NCBI GenBank assembly: GCA_017404065.1
Contig: JAFRDB010000143.1
Coordinates: 1-32,672 of the forward strand
Direction: 5' to 3'
Source: Clostridia bacterium
GTDB taxonomy: Bacteria > Bacillota > Clostridia > UBA1381
DNA length: 32,672 bases
The notes beneath the pieces were generated by a model. It had not been told where the DNA came from. It did not search any database and worked only from the letters and a program-made list of their open reading frames with translations. Both the position numbers and the translations under genes were made by a program. Shown here one piece after another: positions 15,833 through 24,292 of the stretch; positions within the stretch are counted from its first letter, which is position 1, and every line of letters begins with the position of its first letter.

Positions 15833-16744
15833 TTACATCGAAAGGCTTTTCACCTTATCTCCCTGACTCCTCAGCCACATATATATCCCATCACCGTATA
15901 CCTCCGCCGTTACCGTATATCCTTCCTCAGACTTATCCAGTATCTGCGCAGTAGGCAGTCGGTCGAGAACGGAATCTATATTCTCGCCCTTGTATAAGAA
16001 CTTGACCCGATGTAACTCGCCGGAGTACATAAATTGTACCCGCTTTTTGAATTCACCTTCTTCCACTCTGTTTTTGAATGCGGTGAAGTGTTCACCTGTT
16101 GTCTCCGCGTTACTTATTCTATCTACCCGGAATACCGTTGGCAGCGGCTTTGTACCATCCGCCATAAATGCCACAAGATAGAAATAGTATTCGGAAAAGG
16201 TTATAAACAGCGGCTTTATAGTATGCTCACGATCCACGCCATCTTTACGGCTGTAACTTATTTTGATTATATCCCTTGAAGCGATATTCTTTGATAATTC
16301 CGTTATAGTCTTTAGTAGCTTTTTCTTGTGCCGCGGTTCAATATAATGGAACTTCTCGTTAAGAATTATACCCTTTACAAGTCGTTTGTCTTTCTCGGCC
16401 GCATGAGCAAGAAGCTTTTCTATCAACTGATCCATTTCTTCCTTAACAAACGCCCTGCTGTCAAGTAATATTTTGCATACGGCTAAGATATCTTGAACAT
16501 ACAGCTTGTTTTTGTTGATATAGGACAGTTTATAGCTGTTATCCGCGCGGTCATAGACTATTTCCGTGTCAAACTCATATCTATGCTCCTCGGCAAAATA
16601 TGCGCGCAGATCAGCAATATACCGCTGCACAGTTCTCTGATCAACACCGTATTTTTCAGCTAACTCATTCTTGCGGATCCTTTGTCCGCTTGTAAGCAGC
16701 TCGTACATATTAAGTATATTTAGTGATGCTTTTGTTTTGCCCAT
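15833..16744 (-). CDS. WYL-domain transcriptional regulator
   Basis: A 303-aa regulator. I start it at ATG 16744 (GAAGG eight bases upstream); the frame is open to 16825. The N-terminal winged HTH (RIRKNELAEKYGVDQRTVQR) is followed by a linker and a WYL-type ligand domain (about 135-230: ISYSRKDG... HTIKPLFITFSEYYFYLVAF then FRVDRIS). The family's W-Y-L residues are diverged. A C-terminal WCX-like extension ends near MWLRSQG. WYL regulators often bind nucleic acids or nucleotides and control defence loci. It is transcribed toward the GTPase cluster and divergent from an XRE regulator, so it may control either or both. Targets are inferred. Confidence 0.88.
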   Translation of the reverse strand: MGKTKASLNILNMYELLTSGQRIRKNELAEKYGVDQRTVQRYIADLRAYFAEEHRYEFDTEIVYDRADNSYKLSYINKNKLYVQDILAVCKILLDSRAFVKEEMDQLIEKLLAHAAEKDKRLVKGIILNEKFHYIEPRHKKKLLKTITELSKNIASRDIIKISYSRKDGVDREHTIKPLFITFSEYYFYLVAFMADGTKPLPTVFRVDRISNAETTGEHFTAFKNRVEEGEFKKRVQFMYSGELHRVKFLYKGENIDSVLDRLPTAQILDKSEEGYTVTAEVYGDGIYMWLRSQGDKVKSLSM

Positions 16745-16961
16745 AGCAGTTACCTTCATTTTTGATATATTCCATTGTATCACGGTCACTACGACAAAAA
16801 ATGTCTCCCTGTGAAATAAATACAAATATTTTATAGAATTTGGTCAATTTTTATTATACAACAAATTATTTATTTAGTCAAGCTGTAAAATAACATTTTT
16901 CGTTATTGTGTAGCATATTTAATTTGATTTTGCAATATTATATAATGAAAAGGGTGATTTT
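16745..16961. promoter_or_regulatory. Divergent promoter region between WYL and XRE regulators
   Basis: On the minus strand TTGACC (16842-16847) is spaced 17 bases from TGTATT (16819-16824), a fair promoter for the WYL gene. On the plus strand TATAAT (16941-16946) lies 15 bases before the XRE gene but lacks a good -35, which could mean activator dependence. The long AT-rich core (about 16815-16930) would suit regulator binding. I see no perfect operator dyad. Confidence 0.4.
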
Positions 16962-17285
16962 ATGGATAAGCAGCAGCTTATAGATATAGGACAAAGATTA
17001 AGAAAAAAGAGAAACGAGCTGAAGCTCACACGAGAAGAGTTTGCAGAATTGGCAGATCTCAGCGTGGGGTTCTACGGGCAGCTTGAGGTGGGAACATCCC
17101 AAATGTCTATAGATACGCTTATAAAAATATCCCGCTCCATGCATCTGCCTATGGAGTATATTTTGTTTGGCACAGAGTATCCGCAAGCAGACGCGGATGC
17201 AGTGATAGATATGCTCCATCACTGCACACCGTCTGAACTCAAGCTTGCCGAAAAGGTCTTAAAGCTTTTTCTTATGAAGTCTTGA
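16962..17285 (+). CDS. XRE-family helix-turn-helix regulator
   Basis: A 107-aa protein with AAAAGGGTG upstream. Residues about 9-65 form a Cro/CI-type HTH: IGQRLRKKRNELKLTREEFA, ELADLSVGFYGQLEVG (recognition helix region), then MSIDTLIKISRSMHLPMEYI. The C-terminal 40 residues are helical and may dimerise. It is divergent from the WYL regulator and convergent with the surface-protein set, so it is a single-gene unit. It probably represses its own promoter and perhaps the WYL gene. The family is secure; the target is inferred. Confidence 0.9.
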   Translation: MDKQQLIDIGQRLRKKRNELKLTREEFAELADLSVGFYGQLEVGTSQMSIDTLIKISRSMHLPMEYILFGTEYPQADADAVIDMLHHCTPSELKLAEKVLKLFLMKS

Positions 17286-17294
17286 TCATCATTA

Positions 17295-17453
17295 TCACCA
17301 AAGATCTACCGTAAATGTACCGGCGGTTTTTTCTATGCTGTTTACAACTGCTCGAGCCTTATCGACTGCGGTAGTCTGACCGCCGCTTGTGCTCACGATA
17401 TCTGTTCTCTCAAACACGGAAATACTGATAGTTGGTTTTATATATTCTTTCAT
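17295..17453 (-). CDS. Small 52-aa protein with KP-I-F-DIV-TSG pattern
   Basis: The ATG at 17453 follows AGGAGGAA, which overlaps the stop codon of the GLUG protein gene, so the two are translationally coupled. The product starts MKEYIKPTISISVFERTDIV and continues STSGG, ending FTVDLW. Short Firmicute proteins with the pattern 'KP.I....F...DI..TSGG' are common and uncharacterised as far as I recall. There is no signal peptide. The conserved leader-like head and short tail could suit a peptide precursor, but no modification enzyme is nearby. Confidence 0.65.
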   Translation of the reverse strand: MKEYIKPTISISVFERTDIVSTSGGQTTAVDKARAVVNSIEKTAGTFTVDLW

Positions 17454-17466
17454 TAAAAAATTCCTC

Positions 17467-18846
17467 CTATTCTATGCTTGCGGCTATATCCTCGCCGTTT
17501 ACAACTGCCGTGACCGATGTTACATCGTTGCTTCCGAGTATATTCACAACTATTCCAAATACTATTGCTCCGCCTGAAACCTTAGGGATGGATATTCCCT
17601 CTGTTTCATTTGCAGGAGTGTTGTTGATCTTGACATTCAGATTTGTTATCACATCCGTTCCGGGAGTGACCGTGACCTTCCAGGCGGATGCCTTTTTGCC
17701 TGTATCTGTGTTTGTTGTAAATTCATCGAGCTTTACCGCGGAGGCTGTTGCAGGCTCCCGGAGTATTTCAAGCTCCGGAATAGCTTGCAGCACCGGTCTT
17801 TCTGCGCTCATTGCCCAGACTGAGTCAAGGTCCCATCCCGAAAAATAGTTTTCGATCTTGAATTGATTTATACTGAGCTCGGTAATTGTATCTTTATATG
17901 TGCTGCCGCTGCTTATACCCCGTATTCCGGAAAGATAAACGCATTTTGTGACAACTGTTATATTGTCCTTGTCTCCGACGATTCCGCCTCTGTAGTTTGG
18001 ATCTCCGACTATACCACCGATATTATAGCAATACAGAATGGTCGGTTTAAATCCGCTTCCGGCGGCCTCCTCGCTTGTTCCTGCTATTCCGCCGCTATAT
18101 AGCGCTGTAGAGGTCACCGTTGCGGTGTTATAGCTGTTTTTGACACTATACCTGTTATATCCTACAATCCCGCCTACATAGTAATCGCCGTTTACAGCGC
18201 CGGTATTATAGCAAGCGCTGATTATACCGCGATTTACTCCTACGATACCGCCTGTGTTATCGTCATTTCCTGTGATAGTCCCAAGATTGATGCAATTTAA
18301 TACAGTATCGCCGACATATCCGGCAATCCCGCCGGTGCATGTGTTTCCTGTTACATTGCCGTGATTTGTGCAGCGGGTAATGCCGTAACCCTCTGTCATT
18401 CCGACTATACCGCCGGTATATTGACCGGTGGCTGTGATGGTAACATACGAATTACAGTCTGAGATCGATCCATGGCTCTGTCCGGCAATGGCTCCGATCA
18501 ATGAAGCTCCGTTTATGCTGCCGTACACATCAATGTTTTTCACCTCGCCTTTTAATCCGATCGACTTGAACAGTCCCAGCATTGATCCCGTACTATTTAT
18601 TCTGAGCCCCGTTATCTTATGTCCGGCACCGTCAAAAGATCCGTAAAATTCATTTATAGGTGTCCATGTGCCACTGAGATGAATGTCATTGTCAAGCACA
18701 TAGCTTCCGTTGGTATCATTTGAGATAGCTGCAAGCTCTGACGCAGTAGTGATATGGATCACATTTTCCGCCTCTGCCGGTATTGCCGATATCCCCGCAA
18801 AAGAGGAAGTGATCAGCAGAACGCCTATTGCTTTTCTAAGTATCAT
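17467..18846 (-). CDS. Secreted GLUG-repeat surface protein
   Basis: A 459-aa protein with GAAAGGAAG before the ATG. Residues 1-26 form a clear signal peptide (basic MILRKAIG, hydrophobic core, likely cleavage after PAEA). From about 95 to 305 there are at least seven GLUG-type repeats of about 25-30 residues, with cores GGIVGMTEG, GGIAGYVGD, GGIVGVNRG, GGIVGYNRY, GGIAGTSEE and GGIVGDKDN. These fold as a beta-helix. A C-terminal region (about 375-459) resembles an immunoglobulin-like or bacterial surface domain. No sortase or dockerin signal is visible. Likely roles are adhesion or carbohydrate contact. It is preceded by the LRR and small helical genes in one operon. Confidence 0.85.
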   Translation of the reverse strand: MILRKAIGVLLITSSFAGISAIPAEAENVIHITTASELAAISNDTNGSYVLDNDIHLSGTWTPINEFYGSFDGAGHKITGLRINSTGSMLGLFKSIGLKGEVKNIDVYGSINGASLIGAIAGQSHGSISDCNSYVTITATGQYTGGIVGMTEGYGITRCTNHGNVTGNTCTGGIAGYVGDTVLNCINLGTITGNDDNTGGIVGVNRGIISACYNTGAVNGDYYVGGIVGYNRYSVKNSYNTATVTSTALYSGGIAGTSEEAAGSGFKPTILYCYNIGGIVGDPNYRGGIVGDKDNITVVTKCVYLSGIRGISSGSTYKDTITELSINQFKIENYFSGWDLDSVWAMSAERPVLQAIPELEILREPATASAVKLDEFTTNTDTGKKASAWKVTVTPGTDVITNLNVKINNTPANETEGISIPKVSGGAIVFGIVVNILGSNDVTSVTAVVNGEDIAASIE

Positions 18847-18900
18847 ATAAATCTTCCTTTCAAAATATAATCTTTGTTGTTTTTAACAGTACAATTGTTT

Positions 18901-19158
18901 TTACGGCGGATGCCCGTCATCATATGCAGCAAGGCTGATCCCAAGCTTTAATCCATATTCAAAGCTGTGTAAAGATACATTACGGATATACGCTGATTTT
19001 GCAGCGTCCAGCTTGTCACAAAGCTCCTGACCGATGATATATCTTATATCGTCCATAATTTTGCTGCATTCATTATACAGCTTATCATCGGTAAGCTTAT
19101 AAATATCCCCACAAGCATTTAATGTACCGTCATATAGCTTTTCTATTATATCATCCAT
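18901..19158 (-). CDS. Small helical protein, possibly DUF6809-like
   Basis: An 85-aa protein whose ATG overlaps the end of the LRR gene by eight bases, indicating coupling. It is predicted all-helical: IIEKLYDGTLNACGDIYKLT, then a second helix pair and SLHSFEYGLKLGISLAAYDD. The 'I.E.LYDG' start and 'F.YG..LG' end resemble the small Clostridial proteins I know as DUF6809, but I am unsure. There is no catalytic motif. It has an LRR protein upstream and a GLUG protein downstream. Confidence 0.65.
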   Translation of the reverse strand: MDDIIEKLYDGTLNACGDIYKLTDDKLYNECSKIMDDIRYIIGQELCDKLDAAKSAYIRNVSLHSFEYGLKLGISLAAYDDGHPP

Positions 19159-19762
19159 CCAGAATCACCTCCTTCAGACTATCGCAGTTTTCAAAGACAG
19201 AGGTTTTTATGACCTTTACCTTGCCGGGAATATTGATCCTTGTAAGGCTTTCGCAGTTAAAGAACGCCTCATCGCCGATTTCTGTAACCGTATCAGAAAT
19301 ATAGATCTTTTCAAGCTTTTCGCAGCTGAAGAATGCTTGTTCATCTATCGTTTCTAATCCGTTGTTGCATATGACTGTTTTCACGCTGCTTCTATAAAAT
19401 GCCATCTTGCCGATTTCCTTTACATAATCGGGTATAATAAATTTTTCAGCCTTAATATACGGCGGATAAAGCAGCAGAGTTGTTTTATCCTTGCTGTATA
19501 TACAGTTATCTATCTTTGTCATGTATGGGTTATCCGGGCTTATGATAATATCTTTCAAACAACAGCACCCGTAAAACAGCCATGCATCAATTTTTACAAG
19601 CGTAGACGGCATTTCAAGCACCTGAACGAATTCGTTATCTTCAAACGCTTCATCGCCGATTTCCATCACACCCTCAGGGATGACAACATGCTTATTGATT
19701 CCGTGGTACATTTTAAGAATGCCATCCTGTATTTCAAAATTTGTATGCTCCATATTCATCAT
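19151..19762 (-). CDS. BspA-like leucine-rich-repeat protein
   Basis: A 203-aa protein built of LRR_5/BspA-type repeats of about 23 residues: VVIPEGVMEIGDEAFEDNEF, FIIPDYVKEIGKMAFYRSSV, NGLETIDEQAFFSCEKLEKI, DTVTEIGDEAFFNCESLTRI, and a final GKVKVIKTSVFENCDSLKEV. It has no signal peptide or anchor, so it is probably cytoplasmic, or secreted unconventionally. Such repeats mediate protein binding. The start is not certain: ATG 19762 has only AAAGAAAG upstream, and nearby ATGs are possible. It is the first gene of the leftward surface-protein operon. Confidence 0.85.
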   Translation of the reverse strand: MMNMEHTNFEIQDGILKMYHGINKHVVIPEGVMEIGDEAFEDNEFVQVLEMPSTLVKIDAWLFYGCCCLKDIIISPDNPYMTKIDNCIYSKDKTTLLLYPPYIKAEKFIIPDYVKEIGKMAFYRSSVKTVICNNGLETIDEQAFFSCEKLEKIYISDTVTEIGDEAFFNCESLTRINIPGKVKVIKTSVFENCDSLKEVILDG

Positions 19763-19867
19763 CTTTCTTTTTCAAGTAATATTTATATTCTATCATCTAT
19801 AGATAGACAGATCCTGTCATTAGGAAAATTTATTATCATTCTAATATGCGTCACTATTGCGTCGTTT

Positions 19868-19903
19868 TTGTATACTATTATAACACGACTGTATAATATA
19901 GTC
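19868..19903 (+). promoter_or_regulatory. Promoter with overlapping palindromic operator
   Basis: TTGTAT (19868-19873), an 18-base spacer and TATAAT (19892-19897). The -10 box lies inside the near-palindrome GACTgTATaATAtAGTC (19887-19903). The Arc-type protein encoded 40 bases downstream is the obvious candidate to bind it and repress itself. Confidence 0.6.
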
Positions 19904-19942
19904 AAGAATTAATTAAAATTACGTCAAAACGGAGGTAAGAAC

Positions 19943-20143
19943 ATGAAAGACAAGCTACCGCGCTATACAATGCGCATAGAGAGAGATTTGCTGGATAAAT
20001 TACAGTATATTGCTAAATACGAAGGTCGGACAGCAAACAAACAGCTTGAGCAGCTCGTGAAAAGATGTATTCGTGAATTCGAAAAAGATAATGGCAAAAT
20101 AACCGAAGATATGATACAAGAAATGTATGGTAATGATCTGTGA
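19943..20143 (+). CDS. Arc/MetJ-type ribbon-helix-helix DNA-binding protein
   Basis: A 66-aa protein with ACGGAGGTAAG upstream of the ATG. The N-terminal strand YTMRIERDLLDKLQYIAKYE, followed by GRTANKQLEQLVKRCIREFE, is the classic Arc ribbon-helix-helix: beta strand T-M-R-I, then two helices with the turn GRT.N..LE. Such proteins bind DNA as dimers of dimers and often autoregulate. The palindrome over its own promoter fits this. A terminator follows, so it is a single-gene unit. It may also act as an antitoxin-like or plasmid-type regulator, but no toxin gene is adjacent. Confidence 0.9.
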   Translation: MKDKLPRYTMRIERDLLDKLQYIAKYEGRTANKQLEQLVKRCIREFEKDNGKITEDMIQEMYGNDL

Positions 20144-20155
20144 TTTAAGTTTCAC

Positions 20156-20191
20156 AAAAATCCCGGTCAGACCGGTTTGTCCGGGATTTTC
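20156..20191 (+). terminator. Intrinsic terminator after the Arc-type gene
   Basis: AAAAATCCCGG (20156-20166) pairs with CCGGGATTTT (20181-20190). The loop contains a further CCGG. A T-run closes the stem. Confidence 0.85.
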
Positions 20192-20204
20192 GCGAAAAAT
20201 TATA

Positions 20205-20233
20205 TTGAATAATCACATTATTTGTGTTATACT
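20205..20233 (+). promoter_or_regulatory. Promoter of AAA/PD-(D/E)XK gene
   Basis: TTGAAT (20205-20210), a 17-base spacer and TATACT (20228-20233), 80 bases upstream of the start codon at 20314. Confidence 0.65.
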
Positions 20234-20313
20234 TATATCATGAACCGAGGAGAAACTGATTTTGTCAAAATGATAGTGATCGGTTAAAGCTTTTCCAAAG
20301 GGAGATGATCGCA

Positions 20314-21993
20314 ATGTCAGATAAAAAAAGAGTGGCGATAGGCTATGAAAATTTTAAAGAGATCATAGATAAAAATATATATTATGTGGATAAGACTATG
20401 CTTATTTATGATCTTATAGAAAATCATGGTATGGTCAATCTTATTATGCGTCCGAGGCGATTTGGCAAGACGCTTAATTTCAGCATGCTCAAATATTTCT
20501 TTGATGTTACCGAAAATGATAATGCGTATATTTTCGATGGATTGAAAATATCTGAATACTATGATGAATTGAGCGACTATCGCAATGCGTATCCAGTCAT
20601 CTCGCTTTCCATGAAGGGCGGGAAGATGAATACTTATGCGGAGGCGGTAGGTAATCTATGCCAATCAATACGCGACGAATATAACAGATTCAGATTTTTG
20701 CTTCAAGGTGATACACTTTCGGATGAGCAGAAGGAATATTACAAGCAGATATTGAGCTATGCGAGCAACGGAAGCGCAATCTTTAACCAGTCAATAAAAC
20801 AGCTAAGCATATTCTTAAATGCGTACTACGGCAGAAAAGCGATTATTCTCATAGATGAATATGATGTTCCTCTTGAAAACTCATATTTCCGAGGGTTTTA
20901 TGATGAGATGGTGGGCTTTATACGGTCGTTGTTTGAATCTGCATTAAAGACAAATGATGCGCTCGAGTTTGCTGTGCTTACAGGATGTCTGCGTGTCTCA
21001 AAGGAGAGCATCTTTACCGGTCTCAATAATCTTGAAACAAATTCGATATTAGATGAGCAGTATGCGGAATATTTCGGATTTGAGGAACGGGAAGTTAAGG
21101 AGCTTCTGCATTATTTTGATCTTGATGAAAAATTTGATATTATCAAGCGCTGGTACGATGGATATATGTTCGGCGAAAAAGAAGTGTATAATCCGTGGAG
21201 TGTTATAAACTATACAAAAAAGCTGACATTAAATAAAAAAAAGCTGCCTGAGCTTGCTTGGGCGAACAGCAGCTCAAACAATATCATACGGAAGCTTGTA
21301 GAAAGCGCGGACGAAGATACAAAGCAAAAGCTTGAGCTGCTTATGAACAGCGGCTCAATAGAAACGATTTTAAATGAAACTATAACATACGGCGACCTTG
21401 ATTCAAAGCAGGAGAATATGTGGAATTTCTTGTTCTTTACGGGATATCTGCGTGCGAAGAGTATAAGAGAGGTCAATGAAAGGCCTATGTATACCCTTGT
21501 TATACCCAACAAGGAAATATGGACCTGCTATGAAGAGATAATCATGCAGTATTTTGAGGTGTACAGAAAAGAGGTCGATCGCAACGCGATCCTGAATGCT
21601 TTGCTGTCACGCGATACTGACGGATTTGCGGCGCAGATATCAAGCCTGTTGAACAAGAGCATAAGCTTCTATGACAGAACGGAAAGCTTCTATCACGGAC
21701 TTATAGCCGGTCTTATTGCACGCAGCCCGTATTATCGCATGGAATCCAACCGTGAAACGGGAGACGGGCGGTGCGACATAGCACTGTATCAGGAGGACAG
21801 ATTTGATAAAGCTATCATAATAGAGATCAAAATATGTGATAAAAACGAAAATCTCGAAGCCGGATGCAGACGGGCGCTTAAACAGATAGCAGACAAACAC
21901 TACTGTGCAGAAGCAGAGCAGCGCGGCTACAGAGATATTATAAAATACGGTGTCGCATTTAAGGGCAAGCTCTGCGGTGCGGTATGTGAATAA
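20314..21993 (+). CDS. AAA-ATPase_like / PD-(D/E)XK nuclease-fold protein
   Basis: A 559-aa protein. I take ATG 20314, since the earlier ATG at 20305 sits on the ribosome site AAAGGGAG. The N-terminus has the family hallmark YENFKEIIDKNIYYVDKTML, followed by the Walker-A-like RPRRFGKTLN (46-55) and a Walker B 'ILIDEYDVP'. The C-terminus has a PD-(D/E)XK core: GDGRCDIALY, then IIIEIK with the E-x-K pair. This family is abundant in Clostridia and Bacteroidetes, often in many copies per genome. A nuclease or defence function is suspected but not shown for most members. Length is normal and both domains look intact. A small unknown gene follows after 38 bases. Confidence 0.9.
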   Translation: MSDKKRVAIGYENFKEIIDKNIYYVDKTMLIYDLIENHGMVNLIMRPRRFGKTLNFSMLKYFFDVTENDNAYIFDGLKISEYYDELSDYRNAYPVISLSMKGGKMNTYAEAVGNLCQSIRDEYNRFRFLLQGDTLSDEQKEYYKQILSYASNGSAIFNQSIKQLSIFLNAYYGRKAIILIDEYDVPLENSYFRGFYDEMVGFIRSLFESALKTNDALEFAVLTGCLRVSKESIFTGLNNLETNSILDEQYAEYFGFEEREVKELLHYFDLDEKFDIIKRWYDGYMFGEKEVYNPWSVINYTKKLTLNKKKLPELAWANSSSNNIIRKLVESADEDTKQKLELLMNSGSIETILNETITYGDLDSKQENMWNFLFFTGYLRAKSIREVNERPMYTLVIPNKEIWTCYEEIIMQYFEVYRKEVDRNAILNALLSRDTDGFAAQISSLLNKSISFYDRTESFYHGLIAGLIARSPYYRMESNRETGDGRCDIALYQEDRFDKAIIIEIKICDKNENLEAGCRRALKQIADKHYCAEAEQRGYRDIIKYGVAFKGKLCGAVCE

Positions 21994-22031
21994 GAAACCG
22001 CACAATTTTTGTGTTATATTGGAGGGGGATC

Positions 22032-22475
22032 ATGGAGGCTTATCCAGAAGTTTATCTTGATGAAGTAGTGGAAAATCATGGGAAGCTTTTTGATCTTGTC
22101 GCGCAAACCTATCCAGATAATGATACAGATGATTTTATAAATTCATACATGCTAAGTAAAACAAGGAGAAGCATCGACCAAGGGCAGGCATATGTAAATA
22201 CAATGGATGCAAAGGAGTTATGGCAGTATTTTTCCGAAACGGAAAAGTACCACTTAAAACCGGGTAAAGCGCTTGACGGATTTATGCCGGAATGGATTGG
22301 AGAGTTTTATGCCTATTATCAATGGTATTATAATATGTCAAGCTCAGAAGTGATAAAAAGAGTTCCGCTATATTTTCTGAAAAAGGCATATCTGGGACTC
22401 CATGACTTGAATCTCGATTTAGCGACTCAAAAAGTGGGTGCTAAACAATTTAATGAAGCTTGTTTTAATTCATAA
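22032..22475 (+). CDS. Unknown 147-aa helical protein
   Basis: The start is ATG 22032, preceded by GGAGGGGG. I do not recognise a named family. The protein is acidic and helical, with an aromatic-rich middle (EWIGEFYAYYQWYYNMSSSE) and a conserved-looking end RVPLYFLKKAYLGLHDLNLD. It has no membrane segment or catalytic motif. It is probably co-transcribed with the AAA/PD-(D/E)XK gene, but it could be an independent cargo gene. The aromatic core followed by 'VPL.FL..AY.GLHD' may help in a profile search. Confidence 0.65.
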   Translation: MEAYPEVYLDEVVENHGKLFDLVAQTYPDNDTDDFINSYMLSKTRRSIDQGQAYVNTMDAKELWQYFSETEKYHLKPGKALDGFMPEWIGEFYAYYQWYYNMSSSEVIKRVPLYFLKKAYLGLHDLNLDLATQKVGAKQFNEACFNS

Positions 22476-22513
22476 TCAGTAATGATAAATTTTGCTACAC
22501 GGTGAGCAAATAT

Positions 22514-22565
22514 AATAGACACCCATACAGCGATTCTAGATAGGGATGGTATATGAGTGTCTATT
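22514..22565. terminator. Hairpin after the 147-aa gene
   Basis: AATAGACAC (22514-22522) pairs perfectly with GTGTCTATT (22557-22565), with an inner ATAC/GTAT pairing. The following T content is modest, so it is a possible terminator. Confidence 0.5.
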
Positions 22566-22665
22566 CCTATATAAAGTATAATTCACTGTTGAGAATATTC
22601 ATTTATCGATGTGAGATGTCATATATTGAAAGAATTCACAAATAACAAAACAGGATAATGTGTTT

Positions 22666-22992
22666 TTATTCTTCGATCGTTGCATAAATTGGATAAATTA
22701 ATCCAGATGTATACAATATAATTTTGCGCAAATCTTTTGTGTTTTTTATTACAATACAACCTAAAACACCATGAGAATCAGTATATGAAAGAGATACTAT
22801 TTTTTCATAGCAGCGATGCGGAACTGAAATATCATTGCATATTATATTAAACTCTGATTGAGATAATAAAATAGTTGAAACTATTTTATACTTTATCTTC
22901 TTGCAACTATTTAAGTTTTGTAGTTGAATGTTTTTTCTTATAACTGACCAAGATATTCCTTTGTTGATTTTTGAAAAGTGAGCAAACGGCAT
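22666..22992 (-). CDS. Small unknown protein divergent from the methyltransferase operon
   Basis: A 108-aa protein whose ATG at 22992 has GGAGGG seven bases upstream, strong evidence that it is real. The sequence is beta-rich: YKIVSTILLSQSEFNIICND, then YEKIVSLSYTDSHG, VLGCIVIKN, and a tail KIILYTSGLIYPIYATIEE. There is no signal peptide, membrane helix or clear catalytic motif. I cannot assign a family. It starts 85 bases from the methyltransferase gene on the opposite strand, so it may belong to the same locus, for example as a regulator or immunity factor. That link is positional only. Confidence 0.65.
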   Translation of the reverse strand: MPFAHFSKINKGISWSVIRKNIQLQNLNSCKKIKYKIVSTILLSQSEFNIICNDISVPHRCYEKIVSLSYTDSHGVLGCIVIKNTKDLRKIILYTSGLIYPIYATIEE

Positions 22993-23009
22993 TTGTTACC
23001 CTCCATCTA

Positions 23010-23038
23010 TTGACATTATACAGGATTTGTGATATAAT
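23010..23038 (+). promoter_or_regulatory. Consensus sigma-A promoter of the methyltransferase–GHKL–receiver operon
   Basis: TTGACA (23010-23015), exactly 17 bases, then TATAAT (23033-23038), both perfect consensus, with TGTGA just before the -10. It lies 39 bases before the start codon, so high basal expression is expected unless repressed. Confidence 0.88.
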
Positions 23039-23077
23039 TAATATGAGTTATTTTATCCATTTATGAGGTGTTATATT

Positions 23078-24292
23078 ATGGCTGATAAGTTTTTTTATAT
23101 CGACATTTTTGCGGGTTGCGGAGGACTTTCTGCCGGTTTATTAAATGCTGGTTGGACAGGATTCTTCGCTGTTGAAAAAAATGCAGATGCATTCGCAACC
23201 TTTAGATACAACCTCATAGACAACAAATACCATTTTTTGTGGCCATCCTGGTTGCCAATTCAAGAAAATGATATTAATGAAATACTGAAAAACCATGCTG
23301 ATAATCTTCAGAAACTACAAGGGGAAATAACTTTAGTTGCAGGTGGACCACCATGTCAAGGCTTCTCAATGGCCGGAAAGCGGGATAAAAACGACCAGCG
23401 CAATAGTCTTGTGAAATCTTATATTAAATTTATAGAATTTGTATTACCTGAAGCAATAATATTTGAAAATGTATACGGATTCACGGTAAATTTCAAAGAA
23501 AAGAAAGGAACAAAAAAGTATTCTTCATATGTCGAAAGAGCTCTAAAACGTTTGGGTTATAGAATTAAGCATGAAATTGTTGATATGTCTGAATATGGAA
23601 TCCCACAAAACAGAAAACGTTTTATCTTAATAGCGATGAGAAACTATTCCCCTAACAGAGTTTTTGAGATGCTTAAAGAAAACAAAGAGACATTTTGTAA
23701 AAAAAAGGGGATTGCTTGTACTACAACAGTTTATGAAGCTATAAGCGATTTGGAGAAAAGACACGGAACAATGCCTTCTCCCGATACCAAAGGGTTTCAA
23801 GCGGGAGTGTACGGGCCGATTAAATCTGGGTATCAGAGATTAATGAGACAAGACTTATGGGCAGAGACGGAAGTAGCAGATAGTCATCGTTTTGTTAAAC
23901 ATAAAAACGATACTGTGCAGTTGCATAAGGATTTACTAAATAATGCTCCTGTTGGAAAACGTATTACACCAAGCGACAATATTGTTGCAAACTTAAATCG
24001 ACGAGGTGTCACTGTACTAAATAGAGAGGCGCAAGCGCCGACTATAACATCAATTCCGGATGAATTAGTACATTATGTAGAGCCTCGTATTTTAACCGTT
24101 CGCGAACACGCACGCATACAAAGTTTTCCGGATTGGTTTAAATTCAAAGGGAAATATACCTCTGGTGGGAAACGCCGAAAACAAGAGGTTCCCCGATACA
24201 CACAAGTGGGTAATGCGGTTCCTCCATTGTTTGCTGAACAAATTGGGCTTGCCATTAGAGAGGTGATTTCAAATGCCAAAACAAAGCAGTAG
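23078..24292 (+). CDS. C5-cytosine DNA methyltransferase
   Basis: A 404-aa enzyme. I start it at ATG 23078, which has GAGGTG upstream; an earlier ATG at 23063 overlaps that site. Canonical motifs are in order: FAGCGGLSAG (11-20, SAM binding), GGPPCQGFSMAG (89-100, catalytic C93), FENV (129-132), YGIPQNRKRF (173-182), a target-recognition region at about 210-330, REHARIQSFP, and the closing YTQVGNAVPP. All catalytic motifs are intact. The last 20 bases overlap the next gene, so it is coupled to the GHKL ATPase rather than to a classical nuclease. It would modify host DNA, either protecting it from a partner or providing the self signal for the system. Recognition sequence is unknown. Confidence 0.96.
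   Translation: MADKFFYIDIFAGCGGLSAGLLNAGWTGFFAVEKNADAFATFRYNLIDNKYHFLWPSWLPIQENDINEILKNHADNLQKLQGEITLVAGGPPCQGFSMAGKRDKNDQRNSLVKSYIKFIEFVLPEAIIFENVYGFTVNFKEKKGTKKYSSYVERALKRLGYRIKHEIVDMSEYGIPQNRKRFILIAMRNYSPNRVFEMLKENKETFCKKKGIACTTTVYEAISDLEKRHGTMPSPDTKGFQAGVYGPIKSGYQRLMRQDLWAETEVADSHRFVKHKNDTVQLHKDLLNNAPVGKRITPSDNIVANLNRRGVTVLNREAQAPTITSIPDELVHYVEPRILTVREHARIQSFPDWFKFKGKYTSGGKRRKQEVPRYTQVGNAVPPLFAEQIGLAIREVISNAKTKQ

Noticed and set aside
15526..15954. 142-codon plus-strand frame across the broken GTPase and WYL gene end
   Set aside because: It is antisense to two recognisable genes, with no ribosome site and no domain.
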